Source of the DNA: Xanthomonas prunicola
GTDB taxonomy: Bacteria; Pseudomonadota; Gammaproteobacteria; Xanthomonadales; Xanthomonadaceae
Assembly (NCBI RefSeq): GCF_002846205.1
Contig: NZ_PHKV01000003.1
Location: 526,281-590,280, forward strand
Direction of reading: 5' to 3'
Length of the DNA: 64,000 bases
Numbering within the stretch: position 1 is the stretch's first letter; every line of letters starts with the position of its first letter. Shown here in pieces: positions 18,541 through 25,751 of the stretch. The translations under genes were made by a program, and so were the position numbers. The notes under the pieces were generated by a model that was given only the letters and a program-made list of their open reading frames with translations, was not told the DNA's origin and ran no database searches.

Positions 18541-19191
18541 TCAATGCGCCAGCCGCAACGGCTGCGACGGCACCTGACCGCCGCGGCATTTGCGCACCTG
18601 CCAGGCATCGCGCTCGGGCAGGAATTCCAGCCGCAACGCCGCCGGCGATGCATTCACCGCATGGCGGCGGTCGCGCAACGCGAACGCACAGCAATTGCCG
18701 CTATCGGCCGCCACCTGCAACCGCCGCAGCGCACGCGCATCGCCAGTCTGCGGCCAGCCCAGCACCGCGGCGCACGCGCCGCTGCGCAGGCATTGTTCGA
18801 ACGCCCATAACGCTTCGCGCGGCTCGGCCTGCACCACTTCCAGATGTTCCAGCACCACCCCACCCGCCTGCCACGCCGGTGCGTAAGGAATGAACGGCGG
18901 CGCCACCAACACCACCCGACTGCTGCTGGCGGTCATGCGTGCCAGCGTAGGCAGCAACAAGGCGATCTCGCCGATGCCATGCGCGGGCAACAGCAACTCG
19001 GTCAACGCACGCCGCGGCCAGCCGCCGTCGGGCAGCAGCGCATCCAGTGCCGCATGCCCGGTGGATTCGCCGCCATTGGCGGTGGCTGTGCCCTGGCCCG
19101 CACGCCAGACCGTGCGCGCGGCCAGCAGGGCGTCCAGCGGCAGTGCCAGCGCGGCATTGCCGTGTCGTCGCAGCGGCACGGGCTCGCTCAT
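18541..19191 (-). CDS. imuA: ImuA, RecA-like SOS mutagenesis protein
   Basis: This 216-residue protein belongs to the ImuA/SulA-like group of shortened RecA homologues that serve as accessory factors of the DnaE2 mutasome. Family features include the start of the RecA-like core in LDALLPDGGWPRRALTELLLPAHGIGEIALLLP, read here as two segments (ALDALLPDGGWPRR, then LTELLLPAHGIGEIALLLP), and VVLVAPPFIPYAPAW. There is no intact Walker A lysine, as is common in this family. The gene starts one base after the lexA2 stop, so translation is coupled. Confidence 0.9.
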   Translation of the reverse strand: MSEPVPLRRHGNAALALPLDALLAARTVWRAGQGTATANGGESTGHAALDALLPDGGWPRRALTELLLPAHGIGEIALLLPTLARMTASSSRVVLVAPPFIPYAPAWQAGGVVLEHLEVVQAEPREALWAFEQCLRSGACAAVLGWPQTGDARALRRLQVAADSGNCCAFALRDRRHAVNASPAALRLEFLPERDAWQVRKCRGGQVPSQPLRLAH

Positions 19192-19192
19192 C

Positions 19193-19798
19193 TCAACCCT
19201 GCCGGATCAGGCCGCAGTACAGCCCTTCGATCGCAAAGTCGGCATCGGCCGCCACCACGATCGGCGCATGCGCGCGATTGCGCGGCAGCAGGCGGAGACG
19301 TTCGGCGCCGCGCTCCAGGCGCTTGATGGTGATTTCGCCATCCACCCGCGCCACCACGATCTGCCCGTCGCGCGCCTCATTGCTGCGATGCACGCCCACC
19401 AGGTCGCCATCCAGGATGCCGTCGTCGATCATCGAATCGCCTTGCACCTGCAACAGGTAATCCGGGCGCAGCGAAAACAGCGCACGGTCCAGCCAGAGTT
19501 GACGCTCCAGGCCGATATCCGCCCCGATCGGCACACCCGCCGCCACCCGCCCCAGCACCGGCAAGGCCAGCAAGGCATCGCGCCCGGCGCCACCGGGCAC
19601 GCGGATGCCGCGTTTCTGATTGGGCAGCAGCTCGATCAACCCGGCCTCGGCCAGTGCCTGCACATGCTTTTGCGCGGCATTGCGCGAGGCAAACCCGAAG
19701 GCCTGCGCGATCTCGGCCAGACTGGGCGATACGCCTGCCTGGGCCTGCTCCTGCAGGAACGCCAGCACGGCGGCACGTTGAGGGGGAAGTGGTGACAT
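19193..19798 (-). CDS. lexA: LexA2-type SOS repressor
   Basis: The protein has 201 residues from the ATG at 19798. An N-terminal winged helix (AFLQEQAQAGVSPSLAEIAQAFGF) is followed by an S24 autoprotease domain. The Ala-Gly cleavage site is in GRVAAGVPIG, the catalytic Ser in VQGDSMIDDGI and the Lys in ARVDGEITIKRL. RecA-stimulated self-cleavage would derepress the mutagenesis operon. This is the cassette-associated second LexA of xanthomonads rather than the main regulator, judged by its position. The in-frame extension to 19912 runs through the operator and is rejected. Confidence 0.92.
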   Translation of the reverse strand: MSPLPPQRAAVLAFLQEQAQAGVSPSLAEIAQAFGFASRNAAQKHVQALAEAGLIELLPNQKRGIRVPGGAGRDALLALPVLGRVAAGVPIGADIGLERQLWLDRALFSLRPDYLLQVQGDSMIDDGILDGDLVGVHRSNEARDGQIVVARVDGEITIKRLERGAERLRLLPRNRAHAPIVVAADADFAIEGLYCGLIRQG

Positions 19799-19823
19799 CG
19801 GAGCGCGGCAGCCGGCGGGACCA

Positions 19824-19841
19824 GGTGTACATTTGTACACC
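19824..19841 (-). promoter_or_regulatory. LexA2-type operator
   Basis: The perfect palindrome GGTGTACATTTGTACACC lies 25 bp upstream of the lexA2 start. Its core TGTAC-N4-GTACA fits the motif reported for cassette-associated LexA2 of Xanthomonas and differs from the enterobacterial CTGT-N8-ACAG box. It should control all four genes of the operon, including lexA2 itself. Confidence 0.85.
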
Positions 19842-19946
19842 CATCGGTCGCAGCAGGCGAGATTGGCTAGCTGAGCCGCTTCAGCACACCGCTTGCGACC
19901 GGCCGAGGACAAAGTTATAACTTACGTATTAACGCGAGGTGCCGTC

Positions 19947-20168
19947 ATGAAACTCAAGATCACTGCGATTGGCAACTCCGCCGGCGTCATCCTGCCCAAG
20001 GAACTGTTAGCCCGCCTGCGGCTTGGAAAGGGCGACGAACTCTATGCGCTGGAAACGCCCGACGGCATCAAGCTGACCGCCTTCGACCCGACGTTGGCGG
20101 CGCAGATGGATGTGGCAGAGCAGGTGATGCGCGACCGCCGCACCTTGCTCAACAAGCTGGCGCAGTAA
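19947..20168 (+). CDS. AbrB/MazE-type antitoxin
   Basis: This 73-residue protein has the swapped-hairpin AbrB DNA-binding fold in its first half (KITAIGNSAGVILPKELLARLRLGKGDELY, seen as IGNSAGVILPKELL plus LRLGKGDELY). A short acidic and helical C-terminal tail would neutralise the toxin. The ATG at 19947 has GAGGTG 6 nt upstream. The adjacent palindrome AGTTATAACT (19913-19922) is a possible autoregulatory operator. It forms a pair with the doc gene 9 bp downstream. Confidence 0.85.
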   Translation: MKLKITAIGNSAGVILPKELLARLRLGKGDELYALETPDGIKLTAFDPTLAAQMDVAEQVMRDRRTLLNKLAQ

Positions 20169-20177
20169 CCCATACGC

Positions 20178-20603
20178 ATGATCATCTGGATCGAGCGACC
20201 ACTTGTCTTGGCGATTCACGACCGCCAGCTGGCCGAGCATGGTGGTGGAAGCGGTGTGCGCGACGATGCGTTACTCGACTCAGCGCTTGCGAGACCTAAA
20301 CAATTGTCGGCGTATGAGGAGCCACCTCCGGACCTGGCGGCGCTTGCAGCCAGCCTAGCGTATGGCTTGGCCCGCAATCATCCATTTGTCGATGGCAACA
20401 AACGCACCGCAGCTGTGGCGTGCGAAACCTTCATCGTGCTCAACCGAGCCACTTTGCAGGCAGGCGACCTGGAACTTTACGGTTTTTATATCGGCCTGGC
20501 GGATGGCTCGCTCGATGAAGACGCTTGTGCAGCTTGGCTACGCCCACGCTTGCAATCCCGGCACCAGCAACGCGTACATGAATCAGTACCGGACTACGGT
20601 TGA
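20178..20603 (+). CDS. doc: Doc-type (Fic fold) toxin
   Basis: This 141-residue death-on-curing protein carries the Doc active site HPFVDGNKRT at residues 68-77, with the catalytic His and the Lys of the DGNKR loop present. Doc enzymes phosphorylate elongation factor Tu and stop translation. Classical doc is paired with phd; here the partner is an AbrB-fold protein, a known alternative arrangement. The C-terminal tail (SRHQQRVHESVPDYG) extends slightly past the family core. It probably forms a chromosomal toxin-antitoxin operon with the preceding gene. Confidence 0.88.
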   Translation: MIIWIERPLVLAIHDRQLAEHGGGSGVRDDALLDSALARPKQLSAYEEPPPDLAALAASLAYGLARNHPFVDGNKRTAAVACETFIVLNRATLQAGDLELYGFYIGLADGSLDEDACAAWLRPRLQSRHQQRVHESVPDYG

Positions 20604-20674
20604 GGTGGGACGTGCCGCCGCATCAGCAGCGCTCCTCGTGCCTGCTGCGCGGCAGCCTTTTTGCTTGTTCTAAA

Positions 20675-20812
20675 AGTGGCTATAAAACAACTACGCAGCA
20701 ACTAGGCGGGCAAAGCCGGTATCCGAGGTGGCATGGACCACTCGTATCCTCCAACTACTCCGCGCCGTCCGAGCGCACCTGAAAACTACTCGCCACATCA
20801 GGTAGCAGTGCT
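20675..20812. repeat. Degenerate second copy of the MITE at 1893-2033
   Basis: About 138 bp aligns end to end with the MITE near the left edge. Shared blocks include AGGCGGGC..AGCCGGT, GGCATG.ACCA.TCGTA, and GCGCCGTCCG followed by CACCTGA; I judge roughly 70% identity by eye. Its ends (AGTGGCTATAAAACAAC and GGTAGCAGTGC) are decayed versions of the GAGCGGCTAACAAAAC inverted repeats. The right end reaches the stop codon of the next gene at 20811. Confidence 0.65.
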
Positions 20813-21326
20813 AGGCGTCCTTGGTTCCGGCACGCTTCCGCGTCGCAGCCGCTTTCTTCGCGGCCGCCTTGCGCACTGCCGGGCCCTTGGTCTCTGCCAC
20901 CTTCTTCGCTGCTGCCGAACGGTCGCTGGCCATGCGCTTTTTGGCAGCGCCTGCGGCCTGTGCAGACAAGGCTTGCTTACCTACCGTCTTCTTGGCGGTG
21001 GTGCCCTTGCTCGCTGTCTTCAAGGCTTTCTTGGCGCCGGCCGAGCGTGTAGGCGACACCGGTTTTTTGGAAGTTGCAGCTGCCTTGTCCTGTGCGGCTT
21101 TTTTCTTGGTGGCCTTGGACGCGGAGCCGGACGGTGATGCATCCACGCCATCGCGGCGCGCCTTGGACAATCCGATCGCAAGGGCCTGCTTGGTGCTTTT
21201 CACACCGTGCGCGCCTCCGCGCACCTGGTCGATTTCTTCTTTGACGTATTCGCCAGCCTGAGTACTGGCCGATTTGCCTTCGCGCTTGTCCTTGGCGGCA
21301 GCGCGGCGCGTCTTGGTCTGTGGCAT
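20811..21326 (-). CDS. Lys/Ala-rich histone-like protein (DUF6496 type)
   Basis: This 171-residue, very basic protein has an N-terminal conserved segment (KREGKSASTQAGEYVKEE and GVKSTKQALAIGLSKARR, about residues 13-58). A long low-complexity tail of KKA, AAKK and TAKK repeats follows, resembling eukaryotic histone H1 tails and bacterial HctB-like proteins. It probably binds DNA and may help nucleoid compaction or stress survival. That role is inferred from composition only. The stop codon lies at the edge of the degenerate MITE. Confidence 0.75.
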   Translation of the reverse strand: MPQTKTRRAAAKDKREGKSASTQAGEYVKEEIDQVRGGAHGVKSTKQALAIGLSKARRDGVDASPSGSASKATKKKAAQDKAAATSKKPVSPTRSAGAKKALKTASKGTTAKKTVGKQALSAQAAGAAKKRMASDRSAAAKKVAETKGPAVRKAAAKKAAATRKRAGTKDA

Positions 21327-21485
21327 GGCACTTCCCAGGCGATGGTTGGTTGCTCGATGTCACAAGCGCGGCGTCAATGCGCAGCGGGCACGATGCTCAC
21401 CTGCCGTTGCAGCATGGCTGGCGTCTTGCCATCCATGCACCTGCACAGAGACTGATCGCATCAACCACATCCGTCAGCGATCACG

Positions 21486-21826
21486 CTATGCCTCACCGGC
21501 CGGTCGTGGTTCGCCTTGCACAGCGTCGACGGGTGGATGATAGAACCTAACCGTCTTCAACGGTGTGTGGCCGGTGTTACGGATCTCATGTGTTTCACCG
21601 CGCTCGATGGCAATCAGGCTGCCGGCTTGTAGCGCATGCATCTGCCCTCGGCGGCGGCCCCGCCGGTGCCCTCCACCAGGTACAACCACTGATCGGCACC
21701 ACGGTGGCGATTGCCGGGCCCGCCTTCGCCTTTCCCCGGCGCAATCGCGATTTCGGCGGCTTGCACTTGGCGCACCGAAAACAGCGCCTTGAACGCCTCG
21801 GTCAAGGGCAGTTGCGCACTCTGCAT
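21486..21826 (-). pseudogene. Cupin-fold protein gene with a frameshift
   Basis: Two frames must be joined to give one cupin of about 113 residues. The N-terminal part (MQSAQLPLTEAFKALFSVRQ ... DQWLYLVEGTGGAA) is read from 21826 and hits a stop near 21614. The C-terminal part (MHALQAGSLIAIERGETHEI ... VRFYHPPVDAV) is read in the next frame and stops at 21486. Adding one G in the short G-run near 21652-21655 would restore a single reading, giving VEGTGGAAAEGQMHALQAGS. This is either a real single-base deletion or a sequencing error. The intact relative would be a small cytoplasmic cupin of unknown substrate. Confidence 0.7.
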
Positions 21827-21868
21827 CTGGCACTCCTGCGGGGTGAGGCGACGCTGAGCCGACGCATG

Positions 21869-22483
21869 TCAACGTGCTCGCAATAATGCGTAGCTGTTGC
21901 GGCAATACCATGCCCACATGTGTTCGGGCAGATGCGCCTGCACAGGTAAATCCAATGCGCGATAGCCATCGAGCACATCGCCCAGCGCGCGTTGCGCCGG
22001 CGTGGGGCCTGTCAGGCCATCCAGCTCGTCCGCGCTCAACTGCACTGCGGCCCAGTCGTAGAGTCGATCGATGCGCTGTGCCATTGACGCCTGCAGCCAA
22101 TCGCGCAACACGAAGACGCGATACCCGTGCTGTTGCAATGCGGCTACCGCATCTTCCAATGCCTCGCCTACGCCCCGAAACCATTCGGTATGGCCGCCGG
22201 CTGCTGCGCGGATGGCCATCGGTGCCGGTGCGTTATGCGCGAGCAAGGGGCGACGCAGTTGCAACTCTAAATCGCGGGCCTCGCGCTCGCGCTCGGCTTC
22301 TACCAGCACCCCGCGTTCCAGATCGAAAAACTCGAACCAGCGCGGGTGCAAGCTACCGATGCGCCCCAACGGATCACGCGAGAAACCGATCTTGCAATGG
22401 TCTTCCCACTGGCAAGGGAATACATAGGTGAAACAGCGCCCATCGATAGCAATCGGCGTACTGCTGCGTTCGCGCAGGCTCAT
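21869..22483 (-). CDS. GIY-YIG-like (T5orf172-type) protein
   Basis: This 204-residue protein has an N-terminal region (FTYVFPCQWEDHCKIGFSRD, then PLGRIGSLHPRWFEFFDL) that matches the pattern of the T5orf172/MUG113 branch of GIY-YIG nucleases. YVF stands for the first motif and KIGFSRDPLGRI for the second. The rest is helical and not recognised. It starts within the stop of the DUF763 gene (ATGA overlap at 22480-22483), so the two are translationally coupled and likely work together. A nuclease role is inferred, not shown. Confidence 0.65.
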   Translation of the reverse strand: MSLRERSSTPIAIDGRCFTYVFPCQWEDHCKIGFSRDPLGRIGSLHPRWFEFFDLERGVLVEAEREREARDLELQLRRPLLAHNAPAPMAIRAAAGGHTEWFRGVGEALEDAVAALQQHGYRVFVLRDWLQASMAQRIDRLYDWAAVQLSADELDGLTGPTPAQRALGDVLDGYRALDLPVQAHLPEHMWAWYCRNSYALLRAR

Positions 22484-23811
22484 CGGCAACCTGCATGCGC
22501 GCGCATCGCCTGCACAGCATGCGCGTCCTCCGGCGCCGGCTCCCAACCGAACACGCTGCGCCCGCCATAGCGCTGCGAATCGCGGCGTTCCTGTGCGATG
22601 TAGTCTTCCACTGTCGGCCCGTGTGCAGTGGCTTCGAGACGACGCGCCTGTGCGTCCAGCCGTGCGATCGCCTGCAAGCGTTCGTCGTTACCGAGTTTGG
22701 CCTGCTGCATCGCCTGCTTGAGTACCCCGATCGTGTGATCGAGCACGCGTGTCGGCACCGGGAACGGTTGCCGGTCCTTGCCGCCATGTGCAAGCGAAAA
22801 GCGTGCCGGGTCGCTGAAACGGCATGGCGTGCCGTGCACCACTTCGGCCACCATCGCCAGCGAGCGCAAGGTGCGCGCGCCCACGCCGGGGACTTGCAGC
22901 AATGCGGTGAAATCGCGGGGACCCGCTTCTGCGGCTGCGGCCAGGCTGGCGTGCAGCCGGCGGGTGATCACGTTTTCGCTGCGCACGTCATGATGATCAG
23001 GCATGGACAGATGCGGTTGCTGCGCCGGGTCCCAGGTGTGCCCGGCGAACAGATCGCCGGTGAGCGGAGCTTGCGCAGCAGTCGCTGCAGCAGGTCCCTC
23101 CACACCCGCAATCCGTTGCCACTGGCGTGCCAGCTGATCCGGCGCTGTGTTACGCAACAGCTCCACCTGCGCATCGCGCGAGGCGGCCGCGCGACGGTCG
23201 GCAAGATTGACGATGTTGCCTTGATGCGCACCATCGATGGCGGCATGCGGCGCATCCACCAAACTGCTCAGTCCTTCAGAGAGCCAGTGATATCGGCGCG
23301 CCTGCTTGCGCTGCCCGTGCATGCCCTGCTGCACCACCACCCAGCGGCCGTCGTCGCTGACGATAAAGCTGTGCAGATACAGATCGAAGCCGTCCTGCAC
23401 TGCGGCGCTGTCCACCTTGGCGACCAGTCGGCTGGCCTGTGCCAATGCGGCGCCATCCAGCCCTACGGCATCGCCCACTGCCAGCAATTCCGCAGGCGTA
23501 GCGCGCGAATGCCGGCCGCGGCCGCCACACACATGCAGACCCAGTTCGCTGGACAACGGCGTCAACCCACGCTTGAGTGCGCCGATCACACTCGTGGTAA
23601 TGCCCGACGAATGCCAGTCCATGCCCATCACCGCGCCCAACGACTGGAACCAGAACGGGTGCGCAAGCCGCCGCAACAATTCATCGCGCCCATAGCTGTG
23701 CACGATCGCCTCGCACATCACCGCACCAAGCCGCGTCATCCGCTCCGCCAACCAATGCGGAACGCGTCCGCCATGCAATGGAAGATCTGCACTGCCGCCG
23801 CGCCGGCTCAT
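22480..23811 (-). CDS. DUF763 domain protein
   Basis: This 443-residue cytoplasmic protein has the DUF763 family features: an N-terminal ADLPLHGGRVPHWL, HPFWFQSLGAVMGMDWHSSG, and LLQVPGVGARTLRSLAMVAE (a helix-hairpin-helix-like DNA-binding element). The start ATG at 23811 is chosen because the family begins at ADLPLHGGR; the in-frame extension to 24039 is Cys-rich noise. DUF763 proteins are found in archaea and scattered bacteria and have no settled function. The HhH-like motif and the coupled GIY-YIG-like gene suggest nucleic-acid metabolism. Confidence 0.85.
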   Translation of the reverse strand: MSRRGGSADLPLHGGRVPHWLAERMTRLGAVMCEAIVHSYGRDELLRRLAHPFWFQSLGAVMGMDWHSSGITTSVIGALKRGLTPLSSELGLHVCGGRGRHSRATPAELLAVGDAVGLDGAALAQASRLVAKVDSAAVQDGFDLYLHSFIVSDDGRWVVVQQGMHGQRKQARRYHWLSEGLSSLVDAPHAAIDGAHQGNIVNLADRRAAASRDAQVELLRNTAPDQLARQWQRIAGVEGPAAATAAQAPLTGDLFAGHTWDPAQQPHLSMPDHHDVRSENVITRRLHASLAAAAEAGPRDFTALLQVPGVGARTLRSLAMVAEVVHGTPCRFSDPARFSLAHGGKDRQPFPVPTRVLDHTIGVLKQAMQQAKLGNDERLQAIARLDAQARRLEATAHGPTVEDYIAQERRDSQRYGGRSVFGWEPAPEDAHAVQAMRAHAGCR

Positions 23812-24111
23812 TGCTGCCACCTCGTATTCATTCGGCAAGGATAACGGCGGTACGTCGCAACAGCTGGGACGCAGATGCATCAGCGCACGCGTAAAGCTGA
23901 AAAATTCAGCGCAGCAGTGGCTGCATGCACGCCACACGCACTGCGTGCACACGCGCAACGCATGCAAGCGCGAGCATGCAGTGATCGCACCGCCGTTGCT
24001 GAATGCGGTAGCGAAGCGTTGCATCGATGTGAATCGCACACGTGGTCACTTTGCGTTGACCACAACGCCGTCAAGGTGATGGCCCTCCTCAGCCATCGCC
24101 ACGGGGTTCGC
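23812..24111. other. 300-bp intergenic region upstream of the aldehyde oxidase operon
   Basis: It should contain the divergent promoters of the DUF763 and pao operons. No regulator site or small gene could be supported. Confidence 0.4.
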
Positions 24112-24690
24112 ATGACTGCCACACCCGCCACTGCCCATGACACGACGCCGGCAACTGCCGCCACCAGTGTGCCGACCTACCCGGTCAACCTGCGCATCAA
24201 CGGCCAGCCTTATCAACTGCAACTTGCAGCCTGGGTGAGCCTGCTCGATATGCTGCGCGACCACCTCGACCTCACCGGCACCAAGAAAGGCTGTGACCAC
24301 GGCCAGTGTGGCGCCTGCACAGTGCTGATCGATGGCCGCCGCATCAACAGCTGTCTGACCCTGGCCGTCATGCAGGACGGTGCCGACATCACCACCGTCG
24401 AAGGCCTGGCAAATGGCGATGAACTGCATCCGCTGCAACGCGCCTTCATTGCCAACGACGCATTCCAGTGCGGTTATTGCACCCCAGGGCAGCTGTGCTC
24501 GGCAGTGGGCTTGATCAACGAAGGCAAGGCGCACGACCGCGACCAGGTGCGTGAGTTGATGAGCGGCAACATCTGCCGTTGCGGTGCCTACCCGCAGATC
24601 ACCGATGCCGTGATGGACGTCATGGGCAAGTCCAGCGACGGCAGCGAAAGCGCCGCCACCCCATGGACGCCAGGGACGGTGCCGGCATGA
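24112..24690 (+). CDS. paoA: Aldehyde oxidase iron-sulfur subunit, PaoA-like
   Basis: This 192-residue small subunit of a xanthine-oxidase-family enzyme transfers electrons from the molybdenum centre through two [2Fe-2S] clusters. The plant-type ferredoxin motif is KKGCDHGQCGACTVLIDG with a later NSCL. The helical-domain cluster is FQCGYCTPGQ plus NICRCGAY. The start ATG at 24112 is preferred over the longer frame from 23875. No twin-arginine signal is visible, so unlike E. coli PaoA the enzyme may be cytoplasmic unless a start further upstream is used. The stop overlaps the next start (ATGA). Confidence 0.88.
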   Translation: MTATPATAHDTTPATAATSVPTYPVNLRINGQPYQLQLAAWVSLLDMLRDHLDLTGTKKGCDHGQCGACTVLIDGRRINSCLTLAVMQDGADITTVEGLANGDELHPLQRAFIANDAFQCGYCTPGQLCSAVGLINEGKAHDRDQVRELMSGNICRCGAYPQITDAVMDVMGKSSDGSESAATPWTPGTVPA

Positions 24691-25751
24691 TTCCGCTCAC
24701 CTATACACGCCCGGCCACCGTCGATGCCGCACTTGGCGCCATTGCGGTGCGCAGCGGCGACGCACAGCCGGTGCCATCCGAAGCGCCGGTGCGGCTGATC
24801 GCCGGCGGCACCAATCTCACCGACCTGATGAAACTGCAGGTGATGCGGCCCAGCCGCCTGGTCGACATCAACCGGCTGCCACTGGACAGCATCAGCACCC
24901 TACCCGATGGCGGCCTGCGATTGGGCGCGCTGGCGCGCAATGCCGACACTGCCTATCACCCGGACGTGGAAGCGCGTTACCCTTTACTGAGCGCAGCAAT
25001 TCTGGCCGGTGCCTCGCCACAGATTCGCAACATGGCCAGCAATGGCGGCAATCTGCTGCAGCGCACCCGCTGCATGTATTTCTACGACCATGCCACGCCG
25101 TGCAATAAGCGCGACCCGGGCACCGGCTGTTCGGCCATCGGCGGGCTGACCAAATACAACGCCATCCTCGGCACCAGCGCACACTGCATCGCCACCCATC
25201 CGTCGGATATGTGCGTGGCATTGGCGGCGCTGGATGCCGTGGTGCATGTGCAAGGTGCCAATGGCGAGCGCGATATTCCCTTCGCGCAGTTCCACCGCCT
25301 GCCCGGCGAGCACCCGGAACTGGACAGCACCTTGGCGCCTGACGAGTTGATCGTGCATATCGATCTCCCGGACGCACAGCGCTTCGTCGCGCATAGTGCG
25401 TATCTCAAGATCCGTGAGCGCCTCTCGTATGCGTTCGCGCTGGTATCGGTAGCGGCCGCCCTGGATCTGGCCGACGACGGCAGCATCCGCGAGGTGCGCG
25501 TTGCACTGGGCGGCGTAGCGCAAAAGCCGTGGCGCAATGCAGATGCAGAAGCACGCTTGGTTGGCCAGCCAGCCAATGCCGACACCTTCGGAAGTCTGGC
25601 CGATGCGCTGCTACAAGGCGCACAACCGCACGGCGAGAACGCTTTCAAACTGCCGCTGGCACGCCGCGCCATCGTGCGTGCATTGAGCGTTGCGCGCGAA
25701 GGCACCATCGACAACCGCGGGCGCACCAATGCGCTGGAGGAATCGCCATGA
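24687..25751 (+). CDS. paoB: Aldehyde oxidase FAD subunit, PaoB-like
   Basis: This 354-residue FAD-binding subunit belongs to the molybdopterin dehydrogenase family. The FAD pyrophosphate-binding segments are LIAGGTNLTDLMKL and the ASNGGNLLQRTRC region. A Cys-rich loop (RCMYFYDHATPC, then CSAIGG) matches the extra [4Fe-4S] cluster loop of E. coli PaoB. The gene overlaps both neighbours by ATGA, giving strict translational coupling within the operon. Confidence 0.9.
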   Translation: MIPLTYTRPATVDAALGAIAVRSGDAQPVPSEAPVRLIAGGTNLTDLMKLQVMRPSRLVDINRLPLDSISTLPDGGLRLGALARNADTAYHPDVEARYPLLSAAILAGASPQIRNMASNGGNLLQRTRCMYFYDHATPCNKRDPGTGCSAIGGLTKYNAILGTSAHCIATHPSDMCVALAALDAVVHVQGANGERDIPFAQFHRLPGEHPELDSTLAPDELIVHIDLPDAQRFVAHSAYLKIRERLSYAFALVSVAAALDLADDGSIREVRVALGGVAQKPWRNADAEARLVGQPANADTFGSLADALLQGAQPHGENAFKLPLARRAIVRALSVAREGTIDNRGRTNALEESP

